Counted from the stretch's first letter, positions 46,401 through 55,070 are shown. The stretch: DNA of 64,000 bases from Streptomyces profundus (GCF_020740535.1 NZ_CP082362.1:2666001-2730000), one strand, 5' to 3'. A program made the numbers and translations. Notes: generated from the letters alone by a model not told the origin.

Positions 46401-47450
46401 ATGGCCATTCGCACATCCCTCAGGCCGGCGCGCACCACCCTGACCGCCCTCGTCGCCGGGGCCGGCGCCCTGGCCCTCGTCGCCTGCGGAGGCGGCGGCG
46501 GGGACACGAGTGGCGGCGAAGGCAACGACAGCAACGACCAGGTGTCCCTGCAACTCAACTGGTATCCCTACGGCGAGCACGCACCCTTCTACTACGGCGT
46601 GGAGGAGGGGATCTTCGAGGAGCACGGGATCTCGCTCTCGATCGAGGCCGGGCAGGGGTCGGCCAGGACGGTCCAGGCCATCGGTCAGCAGGACTTCGAC
46701 TTCGGCTGGGCCGACACCCCGGCCGTGCTGGCCAACATCGACAGCGGGGTCGACGTGCGGTCCGTGGGCGTCTTCCTCCAGTCCACACCGTCCGCCGTCC
46801 AGGTGTTCAGCGATACCGGCATCGAGGGTCCCGAGGACCTCAGCGGCCGGACGATCGCGGTCTCCGCCGGGGACGCGGTCACCCTCACCTTCCCCATGTA
46901 TCTGGACGCCGTCGGGCTCGCCGAGGCCGATGTGCGGCAGCAGAACCTCGACTCCGCCGGCAAGAACGCGGCGATGTTGAGCGGCCGGGTCGACGGCCTC
47001 ATCGGCTTCGCCCACGACCAGGGCCCCACCATCTCGGCGGAGAGCGGCCGGGATGTCACCTATCTGCGGTACACCGACGCCGGGCTGAACTTCTTCAGCA
47101 ACGGGCTGATCGCCCACACCTCCACCATCGCCGACGACCCCGATCTGGTGAGCCGGATGGTGGCCGCCACCTCGGAGGCGTTCGCCGCAGCGCAGGAGTC
47201 CCCCGAGGACGCGGTCGCCGCGATGGACATCGGGGACCCGCAGATGCCCGACGAGAGCGTGCTCCTCGCCCAGTGGCAGGAGACGACCGCGCTGCTCACC
47301 ACGGAGAACAGCGCGGGGCAGGCGCCGGGACACACCACGGAGGAGGACTGGCGAGGAACCGTCGAGGTGCTGGCCGAGGCCGGTCTCATCGCCGAACCAC
47401 GGGAGACCGAGGCCTACTTCGACGCGTCGTTCACCACGGGTGGTGAGTGA
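46401..47450 (+). CDS. ABC transporter substrate-binding lipoprotein (NMT1/THI5-like)
   Basis: 349 residues. The signal peptide with lipobox LALVACGG anchors it to the membrane. NMT1/THI5 features: VSLQLNWYPYGEHAPFYYGV, EEGIFEEHGISLSIEAGQGS, QDFDFGWADTPAVLANIDSG. The LNWYPYGEHA start is close to pyrimidine-precursor-binding relatives. Ligand unknown; control by a LacI-type protein suggests a carbohydrate or nucleoside-like signal. It lies 54 bases after the permease gene. Confidence 0.9.
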   Translation: MAIRTSLRPARTTLTALVAGAGALALVACGGGGGDTSGGEGNDSNDQVSLQLNWYPYGEHAPFYYGVEEGIFEEHGISLSIEAGQGSARTVQAIGQQDFDFGWADTPAVLANIDSGVDVRSVGVFLQSTPSAVQVFSDTGIEGPEDLSGRTIAVSAGDAVTLTFPMYLDAVGLAEADVRQQNLDSAGKNAAMLSGRVDGLIGFAHDQGPTISAESGRDVTYLRYTDAGLNFFSNGLIAHTSTIADDPDLVSRMVAATSEAFAAAQESPEDAVAAMDIGDPQMPDESVLLAQWQETTALLTTENSAGQAPGHTTEEDWRGTVEVLAEAGLIAEPRETEAYFDASFTTGGE

Positions 47451-48286
47451 ACGTGCTCGCCGGAACCGCCGACGGCGACCTGGGCGGGACGCGTGCGGGA
47501 ACGCCGGCGCCGACCGGCCCGATGGTCGACATCCAGGGGGTCGACGTCACCTTCCGCACCAAGAGCCGCACGGTGCACGCGCTCAGCGGAATCGACCTGG
47601 CGATCGAACCCGGGGAGTTCCTCAGCATCGCGGGCCCCTCGGGCTGCGGGAAGTCGACGCTGCTGCGGGTCATCGCCGGACTGACCGAGACCAGCGCCGG
47701 CCGGGTGGCGCTGCGCGGCACACCCGTGACGGGCCCGCGCCGCGACGTCGGGTTCGTCTTCCAGCGGGCCGCCCTGCTGGACTGGCGCACCGCCCGGGGC
47801 AACATCCTGTTCCAGGCCGAGATGCGCGGCCTGAAGAAGGCATGGGCCCGCAGACGCGCCGACGAGCTGATCGAGATGACGGGCCTGACCGGCTTCGAGA
47901 AGGCCATGCCGTTCGAACTCTCGGGCGGGATGCAGCAGCGCGTCTCGCTCTGCCGCGCCCTGCTGCACGAGCCCGATGTCCTGCTGATGGACGAGCCCTT
48001 CGGCGCCCTCGACGCGCTGACCAGGGAGAACATGAATGTCGAGCTCCGCAGGATCTGGGAGGCCACCGGCATGACCGTGGTGCTGGTGACCCACTCGGTC
48101 GCCGAGGCCGTCTATCTGGCCTCCCGGGCCGTCGTCATGGGGCCACGCCCCGGGCGCGTGATCGAGGAGTTCACCATCGACATCCCGGGCCACCGGGCCT
48201 ACGAGCCGACGTTGGAGAGCCACGAGTTCCAACGGATCACCAGCCGCATCCGCGCGCTCCTCGGCTCGACCTCGGTGGCCGACTGA
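47447..48286 (+). CDS. ABC transporter ATP-binding protein (SsuB/TauB-like)
   Basis: 279 residues. Walker A GPSGCGKST, Q-loop VFQRAALLDWRT, signature LSGGMQQRVSLCRA, Walker B VLLMDEPFGALDALT, H-loop VTHSVAEAVYLASR. The GTG start shares GTGA with the preceding stop. It powers the import system with its two upstream neighbours, so this importer has its own ATPase and does not need MsiK. Confidence 0.92.
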   Translation: MNVLAGTADGDLGGTRAGTPAPTGPMVDIQGVDVTFRTKSRTVHALSGIDLAIEPGEFLSIAGPSGCGKSTLLRVIAGLTETSAGRVALRGTPVTGPRRDVGFVFQRAALLDWRTARGNILFQAEMRGLKKAWARRRADELIEMTGLTGFEKAMPFELSGGMQQRVSLCRALLHEPDVLLMDEPFGALDALTRENMNVELRRIWEATGMTVVLVTHSVAEAVYLASRAVVMGPRPGRVIEEFTIDIPGHRAYEPTLESHEFQRITSRIRALLGSTSVAD

Positions 48287-48428
48287 CCCCACGCCCCGCC
48301 GCCCGCCCGCCTCCCCGTCGGTGATCGCCTGATGGCATTCGATCGCTAGGCTACGGACCAAACAGTCAAACGAACAACGGACCGCTCGGCCGGGTGGGCG
48401 GCGGACGGCGGGCCGGGCGAGGGGCGAC

Positions 48429-49559
48429 ATGCGGGAGCCGGTCGAGGCGAGGCGCCGGCGGGTGCTGGACATCGTGGGGTCGCGGGGCACGGTGCGGGTG
48501 AGCGATCTCGCCGCCGAACTGAACGTCTCGGTGGTCACCGTGCGCCGGGATGTGGAGGAGCTCGCCCACGACGGTCGGCTGCGGCGGGGGCACGGGGTGG
48601 CCCGCTCGGTCGATCCCGCGTCCGCCGAGGACGCGGGCGCGGCCGGGCGGGCCGTCGAGGAGCCGACGGTCGAGGGGCTGACGGTGGCGCTGGTGGTCCC
48701 GGCGCGGCACATCTATCTGCACGAGATCCTGCACGGCGCCCGCCGGGTGCTGGAGGGCGCCGGGGTGCGCGTCGCGCTGCATGTGGCCCCGCAGACGCCG
48801 GGCGCGGAGCGGCCCATGGTGGCGGACGCGCTGGCCGGCGGGGCCCACGGGCTGCTGATCGCGCCCAAGTGGCGCAGCGCGGCGGCCGAGGAGGCCGACT
48901 CCGGCTGGCTGGGCCGGGTGGCGGTGCCGACCGTCCTCATGGAGCGCCGGCCAGGGGCGGGCGGCGCCCTGCACGCGCTGGACTCGGTGTGCACCGACCA
49001 CTGGTACGGGACGCGTCTCGCCGTGGACCACCTGGTGGGGCTCGGTCATCGGCGGATCGTGCTGGCCGCGCGGGACGACAGCCCCACCGCGCGGGCGGTG
49101 CGCTCGGCGTTCGCCGAGATCGCCGCCGCGCGGCCCGAGGTGGCGGACTGGTCGGTGGTGCTCAGCTCCCCGGACGCGGGGCCCGACTATCCCCCGGACG
49201 AGAGCGGCGGGCCGATCGACCTCGCCGCGCTGCTCGCCGAGCGGCGGGCGACGGCGGCCGTGCTGCACGGCGACATCGAGGCGCTGCTGCTGACGCAGCA
49301 GCTCAACAGCCGAGGGGTGCGGGTGCCGCGGGACTGCTCGGTGGTGAGCTACGACGGCACGGTGGCGCGGCTCGGCAGCACGCCGCTGACCTCGGTGGCG
49401 GCGCCGCGGGCTGAGATCGGCGAGGCGGCGGCCGAACTGCTGCTGCGTCGGCTGCGCGCCCCCGCCGGCGCCGGCCGTCAGCCGGTGCGCCGCCTTGAGC
49501 TGCTCCCGGAGTTGCAGGTGCGCGGCTCGACGGAGCGGCTCGACCGAACCACCGACTGA
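48429..49559 (+). CDS. DeoR-type HTH / LacI-type sensor hybrid regulator
   Basis: 376 residues (GAGGGGCGAC before the ATG). The N-terminus is a DeoR helix-turn-helix (RRRRVLDIVGSRGTVRVSDL, LNVSVVTVRRDVEELA), but the rest is a LacI/periplasmic-binding sensor (VALVVPARHIYLHEILHGAR, DHLVGLGHRRIVLAARDDSP, SVVSYDGTVARLGSTPLTSV). Such hybrids control sugar-use genes in actinobacteria. It stands directly upstream of the GH6 cellulase gene, whose promoter has a matching palindrome, so it probably controls that gene. Confidence 0.88.
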   Translation: MREPVEARRRRVLDIVGSRGTVRVSDLAAELNVSVVTVRRDVEELAHDGRLRRGHGVARSVDPASAEDAGAAGRAVEEPTVEGLTVALVVPARHIYLHEILHGARRVLEGAGVRVALHVAPQTPGAERPMVADALAGGAHGLLIAPKWRSAAAEEADSGWLGRVAVPTVLMERRPGAGGALHALDSVCTDHWYGTRLAVDHLVGLGHRRIVLAARDDSPTARAVRSAFAEIAAARPEVADWSVVLSSPDAGPDYPPDESGGPIDLAALLAERRATAAVLHGDIEALLLTQQLNSRGVRVPRDCSVVSYDGTVARLGSTPLTSVAAPRAEIGEAAAELLLRRLRAPAGAGRQPVRRLELLPELQVRGSTERLDRTTD

Positions 49560-49584
49560 TCATTTGCGCGCATTCATTTTCTTC

Positions 49585-49624
49585 TGATCGATCCATTGAC
49601 CGCATACGGTCGGTCGATCAGTAT
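49585..49624 (+). promoter_or_regulatory. Promoter and palindromic operator of the GH6 gene
   Basis: TTGACC (49596-49601), 17 bases, CAGTAT (49619-49624). GACCG-CATA-CGGTC (49598-49611) overlaps the -35, and outer half-sites TGATCGA (49585-49591) and TCGATCA (49614-49620) flank it. Candidate target of the adjacent hybrid regulator. Confidence 0.5.
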
Positions 49625-49665
49625 TTCCGTGTCTCGACAGCCACGAGGACAGGGAAGGTCTCAGC

Positions 49666-50682
49666 ATGGGACGCGGACGACACTCCATGGCACTGACCGC
49701 GACGGCGGCGCTCGCGGCGACACTGCTGCTGCCGGTGGCCGCGAACGCCGAGCCGGCCGCTGAACGGGAGGACGCGCGGGCCACGGCGGGCAACCCGCTG
49801 GAGTTGACCGACGGCTTCTATGTGAATCCCGACTCCACCCCCGCCGCCTGGGTACGCGCGAACCCGGGGGACAGCCGGGCCCAGGAGATCGACGAGGCGA
49901 TCGCCCAGCAGCCGACGGCCCGCTGGTTCACCGACACCAGCGGCGACGTCGTCGAGGGCGTCACCGGCTACACCACCGCCGCCCAGGAGGCGGGCGAACT
50001 CCCGGTGCTGGTCGCGTACAACATCCCCGGCCGGGACTGCGGCGGCCACTCCGACGGCGGCGCGGGCAGCCCCGAGGCATACCGGCAGTGGATCACCGAC
50101 TTCGCCACGTCGATCGGCGACCGCCCCGCGATCGTCATCCTGGAACCCGACGCGCTGGCCCAGCTGGACTGCATGCCCAGCGACGACGAACGGCGGGTCA
50201 GGACCGAGCTGATCCGGCACGCCACCGAGCAGCTGAGCGAACACGCCGTCAACACCTGGACGTACCTGGACTCGGGGACGGCTCGCTGGGTCCCCGCCGA
50301 GGAGATGGCGGAACGCCTGGACAACGCCGGACAGCGCAACGCGCACGGCTTCGTCAACAACGTCTCGAACTACTACACGACCGAGGAGTCGGCCGGATAC
50401 TCCCGAACGGTGGCCGCCCATATCGAGGCCAGCCACGGCTACCGGCCGAGCTTCGCCGTGGACACCAGCCGCAACGGCCACGGCTCCATCGGCGAGTGGT
50501 GCAACCCCGACGGACGGAAGCTCGGCACCCCTCCCCAGGTGGGCGGCGAGGCGGAGCTGCTGCTGTGGGTGAAGGTGCCGGGCAACTCGGACGGGGAGTG
50601 CGGCATCGCCCCGGACACACCGGCCGGGGTCTTCTCACCCGAGGTGGCCAAGGCCCTGATCGACGGCGCCTGGATCGGCTGA
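49666..50682 (+). CDS. Secreted GH6 cellulase (endoglucanase/cellobiohydrolase)
   Basis: 338 residues with a signal peptide ending VAANAEPA and no cellulose-binding module, so catalytic domain only. GH6 motifs: YNIPGRDCGGHSDGGAGSPE (catalytic Asp loop), AIVILEPDALAQLDCM (acid Asp), NVSNYYTTEESAGYS, FAVDTSRNGHGS, and ELLLWVKVPGNSDGEC. It cuts beta-1,4-glucan with inversion. It is transcribed from its own promoter behind the hybrid regulator. Confidence 0.93.
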   Translation: MGRGRHSMALTATAALAATLLLPVAANAEPAAEREDARATAGNPLELTDGFYVNPDSTPAAWVRANPGDSRAQEIDEAIAQQPTARWFTDTSGDVVEGVTGYTTAAQEAGELPVLVAYNIPGRDCGGHSDGGAGSPEAYRQWITDFATSIGDRPAIVILEPDALAQLDCMPSDDERRVRTELIRHATEQLSEHAVNTWTYLDSGTARWVPAEEMAERLDNAGQRNAHGFVNNVSNYYTTEESAGYSRTVAAHIEASHGYRPSFAVDTSRNGHGSIGEWCNPDGRKLGTPPQVGGEAELLLWVKVPGNSDGECGIAPDTPAGVFSPEVAKALIDGAWIG

Positions 50683-50714
50683 GCGCCGCCGGGCGGCTGT
50701 GTCAGGGGGTGGGG

Positions 50715-51077
50715 ATGGCGGCAGGACAGGGCGGGAACGACAGTGGCATGAACGCTGGTTTCCTGGGCTACAACCCCCGTGAGCTGAAGTGTGCCAAATG
50801 CCTTCATCCGCGTCGGGATCACGGCCGATCCCCGTACAGCTTGGTCGACGGGCCATCCGGGCTCGGCTGGGGCGGCGGCAGCCCGAAGGCCGCGCTGCGC
50901 TGCGCCTGCGGATGTTCCCACTTCCGTGACCCCACGAGCTGCGAGTTCTGTGGGTACGGCCTCTGGTGGTATGAGACGGATCGACGGTGGGATCACGAGG
51001 ACCACATTCCCCGCGGCCACCCGCCGACGTCCCCTCTCTGGGGTACGGGGGCGCCCGACTGGGCGGATCCTGAGTGA
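50715..51077 (+). CDS. Small Cys-rich, zinc-ribbon-like protein
   Basis: 120 residues from ATG 50715 (AGGGGG just upstream); ATG 50748 is an alternative start. Three Cys pairs are visible: LKCAKCLHPRRDH, LRCACGCSHF and TSCEFCGYGLWWYE, with a following His/Trp-rich stretch. This pattern suggests zinc binding. The C-terminal part is Pro/Trp/Asp-rich. No family recognised. It is convergent with the next gene, with a hairpin between. Confidence 0.55.
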   Translation: MAAGQGGNDSGMNAGFLGYNPRELKCAKCLHPRRDHGRSPYSLVDGPSGLGWGGGSPKAALRCACGCSHFRDPTSCEFCGYGLWWYETDRRWDHEDHIPRGHPPTSPLWGTGAPDWADPE

Positions 51078-51087
51078 TCGTGCGCGG

Positions 51088-51133
51088 CCCCGGGGCGCCC
51101 TCACGCCGGACCGGCCGGGAGTGCGCCCCGGGG
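51088..51133. terminator. Bidirectional hairpin terminator
   Basis: 11-bp perfect stem CCCCGGGGCGC / GCGCCCCGGGG, with a second small stem-loop inside (CCGG repeats), between two convergent small genes. Confidence 0.65.
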
Positions 51134-51135
51134 GG

Positions 51136-51741
51136 CTATGCGAGTGTCCAGTCGCAGCCGCCGGACGCCTCCAGGTACTCACCATCGTTGATCGTGACTC
51201 GGCCGGGCCCCTCGATGTTGTCGTTGGCGATGATCGCCTCGAACTCGCCGCTGGCGTCGCTGTTGCGGGCCCAGTAGCACATGGGCCAAATGCTGTCGGG
51301 GTCCGGGCCGGCGGTGGTGTACTCGCCGGGGGAGATGTCCTCGCCGACGAGGTAGACGCCGTCGGAGAAGGTCTGGGCCGGTCCTTCCGGCTCCGGCTCC
51401 GGCTCCGGTTCGGGTTCTGGTTCGGGCTCCGCCTCGGGCTCGGCGTCGTCGGCGGGCGCGTCCGCCGCTGCGGGGTCATCGGCCGGGGGTTCGTCCGTCT
51501 CCGACGCTGACTGCTCCGCGCGCGCGTTGCTGTCGTCCTCGGTGCTGCTGCCCGCGGCGCCGATGCCGACGCCCAGGAAGAGGCAGACGACTCCGACCGC
51601 GCCATGGGTGAGGATCGTCTTGCGCTGGCGTCGGGGCGGGACGGGCGGCATGGGGTGCATGGGGTGAGGGCCGGGGTGCTGGGCGTGCGGCGGCATGTTG
51701 CCGGGGCCCTGCCCCTGTGCCCAACTGGGCTGATCGGCCAT
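51136..51741 (-). CDS. Membrane-anchored protein with Glu-Pro repeat spacer
   Basis: 201 residues. A cytoplasmic Pro/His-rich N-terminus (HAQHPGPHPMHPMPPVPPRR), one membrane helix (GAVGVVCLFLGVGIGAA), then an acidic spacer with about eight EP dipeptides and a C-terminal extracellular domain of ~75 residues (FSDGVYLVGEDISPGEYTTA, PMCYWARNSD, GGCDWTLA) with two Cys. This domain recurs in streptomycete surface proteins but its role is unknown. GAGGGGGG precedes the ATG. Confidence 0.75.
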   Translation of the reverse strand: MADQPSWAQGQGPGNMPPHAQHPGPHPMHPMPPVPPRRQRKTILTHGAVGVVCLFLGVGIGAAGSSTEDDSNARAEQSASETDEPPADDPAAADAPADDAEPEAEPEPEPEPEPEPEPEGPAQTFSDGVYLVGEDISPGEYTTAGPDPDSIWPMCYWARNSDASGEFEAIIANDNIEGPGRVTINDGEYLEASGGCDWTLA

Positions 51742-52098
51742 GGGTTTCCCCCCTCAGGGTGCGTGCGAGTGCGTGGTGTGGGGGGGTGCGGCGATCATGG
51801 CGCGGCGTAACGCTGTGGCGCAGCGCTATCCGCGCACCGTGATGATGTTGTGACCGGTCGTCAGTAAGTAGGCGCAGGTGCAGTCGGCCCGCCCAACGCC
51901 TGGCCCAGCACCTCGGGTACCGGATGCGGGGCTACCCCGCGCTGCGGTGTGGCGCGGCGGCGTCGGGTGGACGGCCACCGGGTCGGTCCGAGGATCGAGG
52001 GGAGCGCGGCGTCGGAGCGCGGACCGGGGCGAGGTGACACTCCAGTGTGGGGGCGTCTCCAGGCGCCCCGATACTGGTCGGACCATATGCGTGGCGAG
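51742..52098. other. Intergenic region between the Glu-Pro protein gene and tRNA-Thr
   Basis: 357 bp, GC-rich, no gene seen. It carries the tRNA terminator hairpin at 52042-52077 and, presumably, the promoter of the minus-strand Glu-Pro protein gene; no convincing promoter hexamers were identified. Confidence 0.35.
52042..52077 (-). terminator. Hairpin terminator after tRNA-Thr
   Basis: Stem GGGGCG / CGCCCC with outer CCAGT / ACTGG, 22 bases beyond the tRNA 3' end. Confidence 0.5.
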
Positions 52099-52172
52099 AG
52101 CCGCCTGTCGGATTCGAACCGACGACCTGCTGTTTACAAGACAGCTGCTCTGGCCGACTGAGCTAAGGCGGC
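52099..52172 (-). tRNA. tRNA-Thr (anticodon TGT)
   Basis: 74-nt cloverleaf on the minus strand. Acceptor stem GCCGCCT / AGGCGGC, discriminator T, D-arm GCTC...GAGC, anticodon stem GCTGT / ACAGC with loop CTTGTAA (anticodon TGT, 52136-52138), T-arm GTCGG-TTCGAAT-CCGAC. CCA is not encoded. Confidence 0.95.
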
Positions 52173-52277
52173 GGGTGCCCACGGGCGCTTGGCTGCCGTA
52201 CCGGCCGGACCAGCCTACACGGCCAGGTGAGGGGCATGGGCCGGTGGGAGGGCGGAGGATTTTTTTGCCGGTGGGTA

Positions 52278-52307
52278 CTGACTTTTATATTGCTTTCGAG
52301 TTAGGTT
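52278..52307 (+). promoter_or_regulatory. Candidate msiK promoter
   Basis: CTGACT (52278-52283), 17 bases, TTAGGT (52301-52306), in an AT-rich pocket that stands out from the surrounding GC-rich DNA. A CCGGCA / TGCCGG hairpin is in the leader near 52355-52372. Confidence 0.35.
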
Positions 52308-52392
52308 CACCCTGCGTCCATATACATGGTCGTAACACCTTCCTACTCGGATCGTCCGGCACGTTCCTGCCGGTAGAAGGAGACAACACGAC

Positions 52393-53526
52393 ATGGCTAC
52401 GGTCACCTACGACAAGGCGACCCGGGTCTACCCCGGCTCCGAAACCCCCGCCGTCGACCAGCTCGACATCCAGATCGAGGACGGCGAGTTCCTCGTCCTC
52501 GTCGGCCCCTCCGGCTGTGGCAAGTCCACCTCGCTGCGGATGCTCGCCGGCCTTGAGGACGTCAACGGTGGCTCGATCCACATCGGTGACCGCGATGTCA
52601 CCCACCTTCCGCCGAAGGACCGGGACATCGCGATGGTGTTCCAGAACTACGCGCTGTACCCGCATATGACCGTCGCCCAGAACATGGGCTTCGCGCTCAA
52701 GATCGCCGGCGTCAACAAGACGGACATCAGGACCAAGGTCGAAGAGGCCGCCAAGATCCTCGACCTCACCGAGTACCTGGACCGCAAGCCCAAGGCGCTC
52801 TCCGGTGGTCAGCGGCAGCGTGTCGCGATGGGCCGCGCCATCGTCCGTGAGCCCCAGGTCTTCCTGATGGACGAGCCGCTCTCCAACCTGGACGCCAAGC
52901 TCCGGGTCCAGACCCGCACCCAGATCGCCGGCCTCCAGCGCCGCCTCGGCGTCACCACCGTCTATGTGACGCACGACCAGGTCGAGGCCATGACCATGGG
53001 CGACCGGGTGGCTGTGCTCAAGGACGGTCTGCTCCAGCAGATCGACAGCCCGCGCAACATGTACGACAGGCCCGCCAACCTCTTCGTCGCCGGCTTCATC
53101 GGCTCCCCCGCCATGAACCTGGTCGAGGTGCCGATCACCGACGGCGGCGTGAAGTTCGGCAACAGCGTGGTCCCGGTGGAGCGCGCCGCGCTCACCGAGG
53201 CGCAGAGCAAGGGCGACAGCAAGGTCGTCGTCGGCTGCCGCCCCGAGCACTTCTCGGTGGTCAGGGACGACGCCTCCAGCACCGCGCTGGCCAAGGCCGA
53301 CGAGAGCGCCGCCGCCGGCCTCGCCGTGACGGTCAACGTCGTCGAGGAGACGGGCGCCGACGCCTACGTCTACGGCACCGCCGAGTTCGGTGGCGAGGTC
53401 AAGGACCTGGTCATCCGGGTCGACAGCCGCGACGTCCCGGAGAAGGGCAGCAAGCTGCACGTCGAGCCCAAGCCGGGCGAGACCCACGTCTTCGCCACCG
53501 GCTCCGGCGAGCGCCTCAGCGACTGA
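52393..53526 (+). CDS. msiK: Multiple sugar-import ABC ATPase MsiK
   Basis: 377 residues, the shared ATPase that energises several sugar importers lacking their own ATPase in streptomycetes (for example cellobiose and maltose systems). Walker A GPSGCGKST, Q-loop VFQNYALYPHMTVAQNM, signature LSGGQRQRVAMGRA, Walker B VFLMDEPLSNLDAKLRV, H-loop VTHDQVEAMTMGDRVA. A C-terminal MalK-type regulatory domain (TOBE/OB) follows from about residue 240. AAGGAG lies 10 bases before the ATG. Position beside tRNA-Thr matches my memory of S. coelicolor. Confidence 0.95.
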   Translation: MATVTYDKATRVYPGSETPAVDQLDIQIEDGEFLVLVGPSGCGKSTSLRMLAGLEDVNGGSIHIGDRDVTHLPPKDRDIAMVFQNYALYPHMTVAQNMGFALKIAGVNKTDIRTKVEEAAKILDLTEYLDRKPKALSGGQRQRVAMGRAIVREPQVFLMDEPLSNLDAKLRVQTRTQIAGLQRRLGVTTVYVTHDQVEAMTMGDRVAVLKDGLLQQIDSPRNMYDRPANLFVAGFIGSPAMNLVEVPITDGGVKFGNSVVPVERAALTEAQSKGDSKVVVGCRPEHFSVVRDDASSTALAKADESAAAGLAVTVNVVEETGADAYVYGTAEFGGEVKDLVIRVDSRDVPEKGSKLHVEPKPGETHVFATGSGERLSD

Positions 53527-53548
53527 CCGCGCCCACCACCGGCTGACC

Positions 53549-53596
53549 CGAACGGGGTCGCGCCCCGCCGTCATGGCGGGAGCGCGGCCCCGTTCG
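53549..53596 (+). terminator. Hairpin terminator after msiK
   Basis: CGAACGGGG / CCCCGTTCG outer stem and CGCGC...GCGCG, CCGCC/GGCGG inner stems, 23 bases past the msiK stop. Confidence 0.7.
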
Positions 53597-53837
53597 CCGT
53601 GCCCGGGGCCGCCCCTGGACGCGCCCGCGTCAACGCGCGCGTCAACCTCGCGGGGAGAACGCCCAGCAGGCCGTCACCCGGGAGAGTGGCGGAGTGTGGT
53701 GGAGTCGCCACGGCTCGCTACGATTCGGCAGTGCCAACACCGACGGTCGTCAAGGACCCTTCCCTCGGCCCGGTTTGGCCCGTCGCTGCCCCCATCGTTT
53801 CGCGTCACCGTTTCGCGAGGAAGCGGAGGAAGACACC

Positions 53838-54239
53838 GTGAACCAGGCACTCCGCCACATCGGCCGAAGTCTCGCCATCGCCCTGCCCGCCGTGCTGGTG
53901 CTCTCCGGCACCCTGGCCGTCACCCGTGTGCCCTGGGCCTCCGAGCCCTCCGAGGTGCAGATGCTGACGGCCGCCGCCGAGCAGGAACAGCAGGCCCCGC
54001 ACGAGCTGTTGCGGGACCAACTGCACACCACCCTCCGCCAGGAGGACCCGTCCGTGGCCCTCACCGCCCTCCAGACCGCGGTGGACGAGGACCCCTCGTT
54101 GGCCCCGCACTGCGCCGACATCGCCAGCTCGCTCGGCGAGGCCGCGGTCGAGAAGTACGGCAGCGCGCAGCGCGCCCAGCGCTTCGCCCGCCCGGTCTGT
54201 GACACCTCCTTCGCAGCCGGCGTCGCGGGGAACGACTGA
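53838..54239 (+). CDS. Small exported protein
   Basis: 133 residues from GTG 53838 (GGAGGAA just upstream). The N-terminal signal or anchor IALPAVLVLSGTLAV is followed by a helical, Glu/Gln/Ala-rich mature part with two Cys (APHCADIASSLG, ARPVCDTSFAAG) that could pair. No recognised family; conserved position beside msiK in streptomycetes. It ends 19 bases before the nucleotidyltransferase gene, so the two are probably co-transcribed. Confidence 0.7.
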   Translation: MNQALRHIGRSLAIALPAVLVLSGTLAVTRVPWASEPSEVQMLTAAAEQEQQAPHELLRDQLHTTLRQEDPSVALTALQTAVDEDPSLAPHCADIASSLGEAAVEKYGSAQRAQRFARPVCDTSFAAGVAGND

Positions 54240-54258
54240 CCCCACATAGGCTGCGGCC

Positions 54259-54990
54259 ATGAGCAACGCCGCGACCGACGACACGAACCACCCGACGCAG
54301 GCCGTGGTCCTGGCCGGTGGCCAGGGCTCCCGGCTGCGGCCCTACACGGACGACCGCCCCAAGCCGATGGTGGAGATCCCGGGCACGGGCGAGCCGATCA
54401 TCGGCCACCAGCTGCGCTGGCTCGCCGCCGAGGGCGTCACCGATGCCGTGATCTCCTGCGGGCACCTCGCCGAGGTGCTCCAGGAGTGGCTCGACGCCAC
54501 GGAGTTGCCACTGCGCGTCACCACGGTCGTGGAGCCGGAGCCGCTCGGCCGGGGCGGCGGCCTCAAGCACGCGGCGAAGGCGCTGCCGCGCCCCGACGAG
54601 CCCTGGTTCGCCACCAACGGCGACATCTGGACCAGGTTCTCGCTGCGCGAGATGGCCGCGTTCCACGCCGAGCGCGACGCGCTGGCCACGCTGGCGCTGG
54701 CCCGGCCCCGCATCCCCTGGGGCGCCGTGGAGACCGACGAGTTCGGCCATGTGCTGGACTTCATCGAGGCCCCGCCCTCGCCGTATCTGATCAACGCGGG
54801 CGTCTATGTGTTCGCCGCCGAGTTCACCGCCCTGCTGCCGGATCGCGGCGACCACGAACGACACACGTTCCCCCGGCTGGCCCGCAACCGCCGCCTGGCC
54901 GGCTTCCCCCTCTCCCAGGGCGCCTACTGGCGCGCCATCGACACCGCCAAGGACCTCACCGAGGCCGCCAAGGAACTCACCCAGGGCTGA
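54259..54990 (+). CDS. Sugar-1-phosphate nucleotidyltransferase family protein
   Basis: 243 residues. The nucleotidyltransferase signature AVVLAGGQGSRLRPYTDDRP is followed by KPMVEIPGTGEPIIGHQLRW, the ATNGDIWTRF metal Asp, and YLINAGVYVFAAEF. Members transfer a nucleotide to a sugar phosphate (mannose- or glucose-type). There is no C-terminal left-handed beta-helix, so it is a short form. The specific sugar is unknown. Confidence 0.88.
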   Translation: MSNAATDDTNHPTQAVVLAGGQGSRLRPYTDDRPKPMVEIPGTGEPIIGHQLRWLAAEGVTDAVISCGHLAEVLQEWLDATELPLRVTTVVEPEPLGRGGGLKHAAKALPRPDEPWFATNGDIWTRFSLREMAAFHAERDALATLALARPRIPWGAVETDEFGHVLDFIEAPPSPYLINAGVYVFAAEFTALLPDRGDHERHTFPRLARNRRLAGFPLSQGAYWRAIDTAKDLTEAAKELTQG

Positions 54991-55070
54991 TCCCACCCAC
55001 CGCGGGGGCCACGGCATCCCGGGCAGCGACACGCGCACGGCGACGCGCCACGGCCGGCGGCCCGAGCCGG

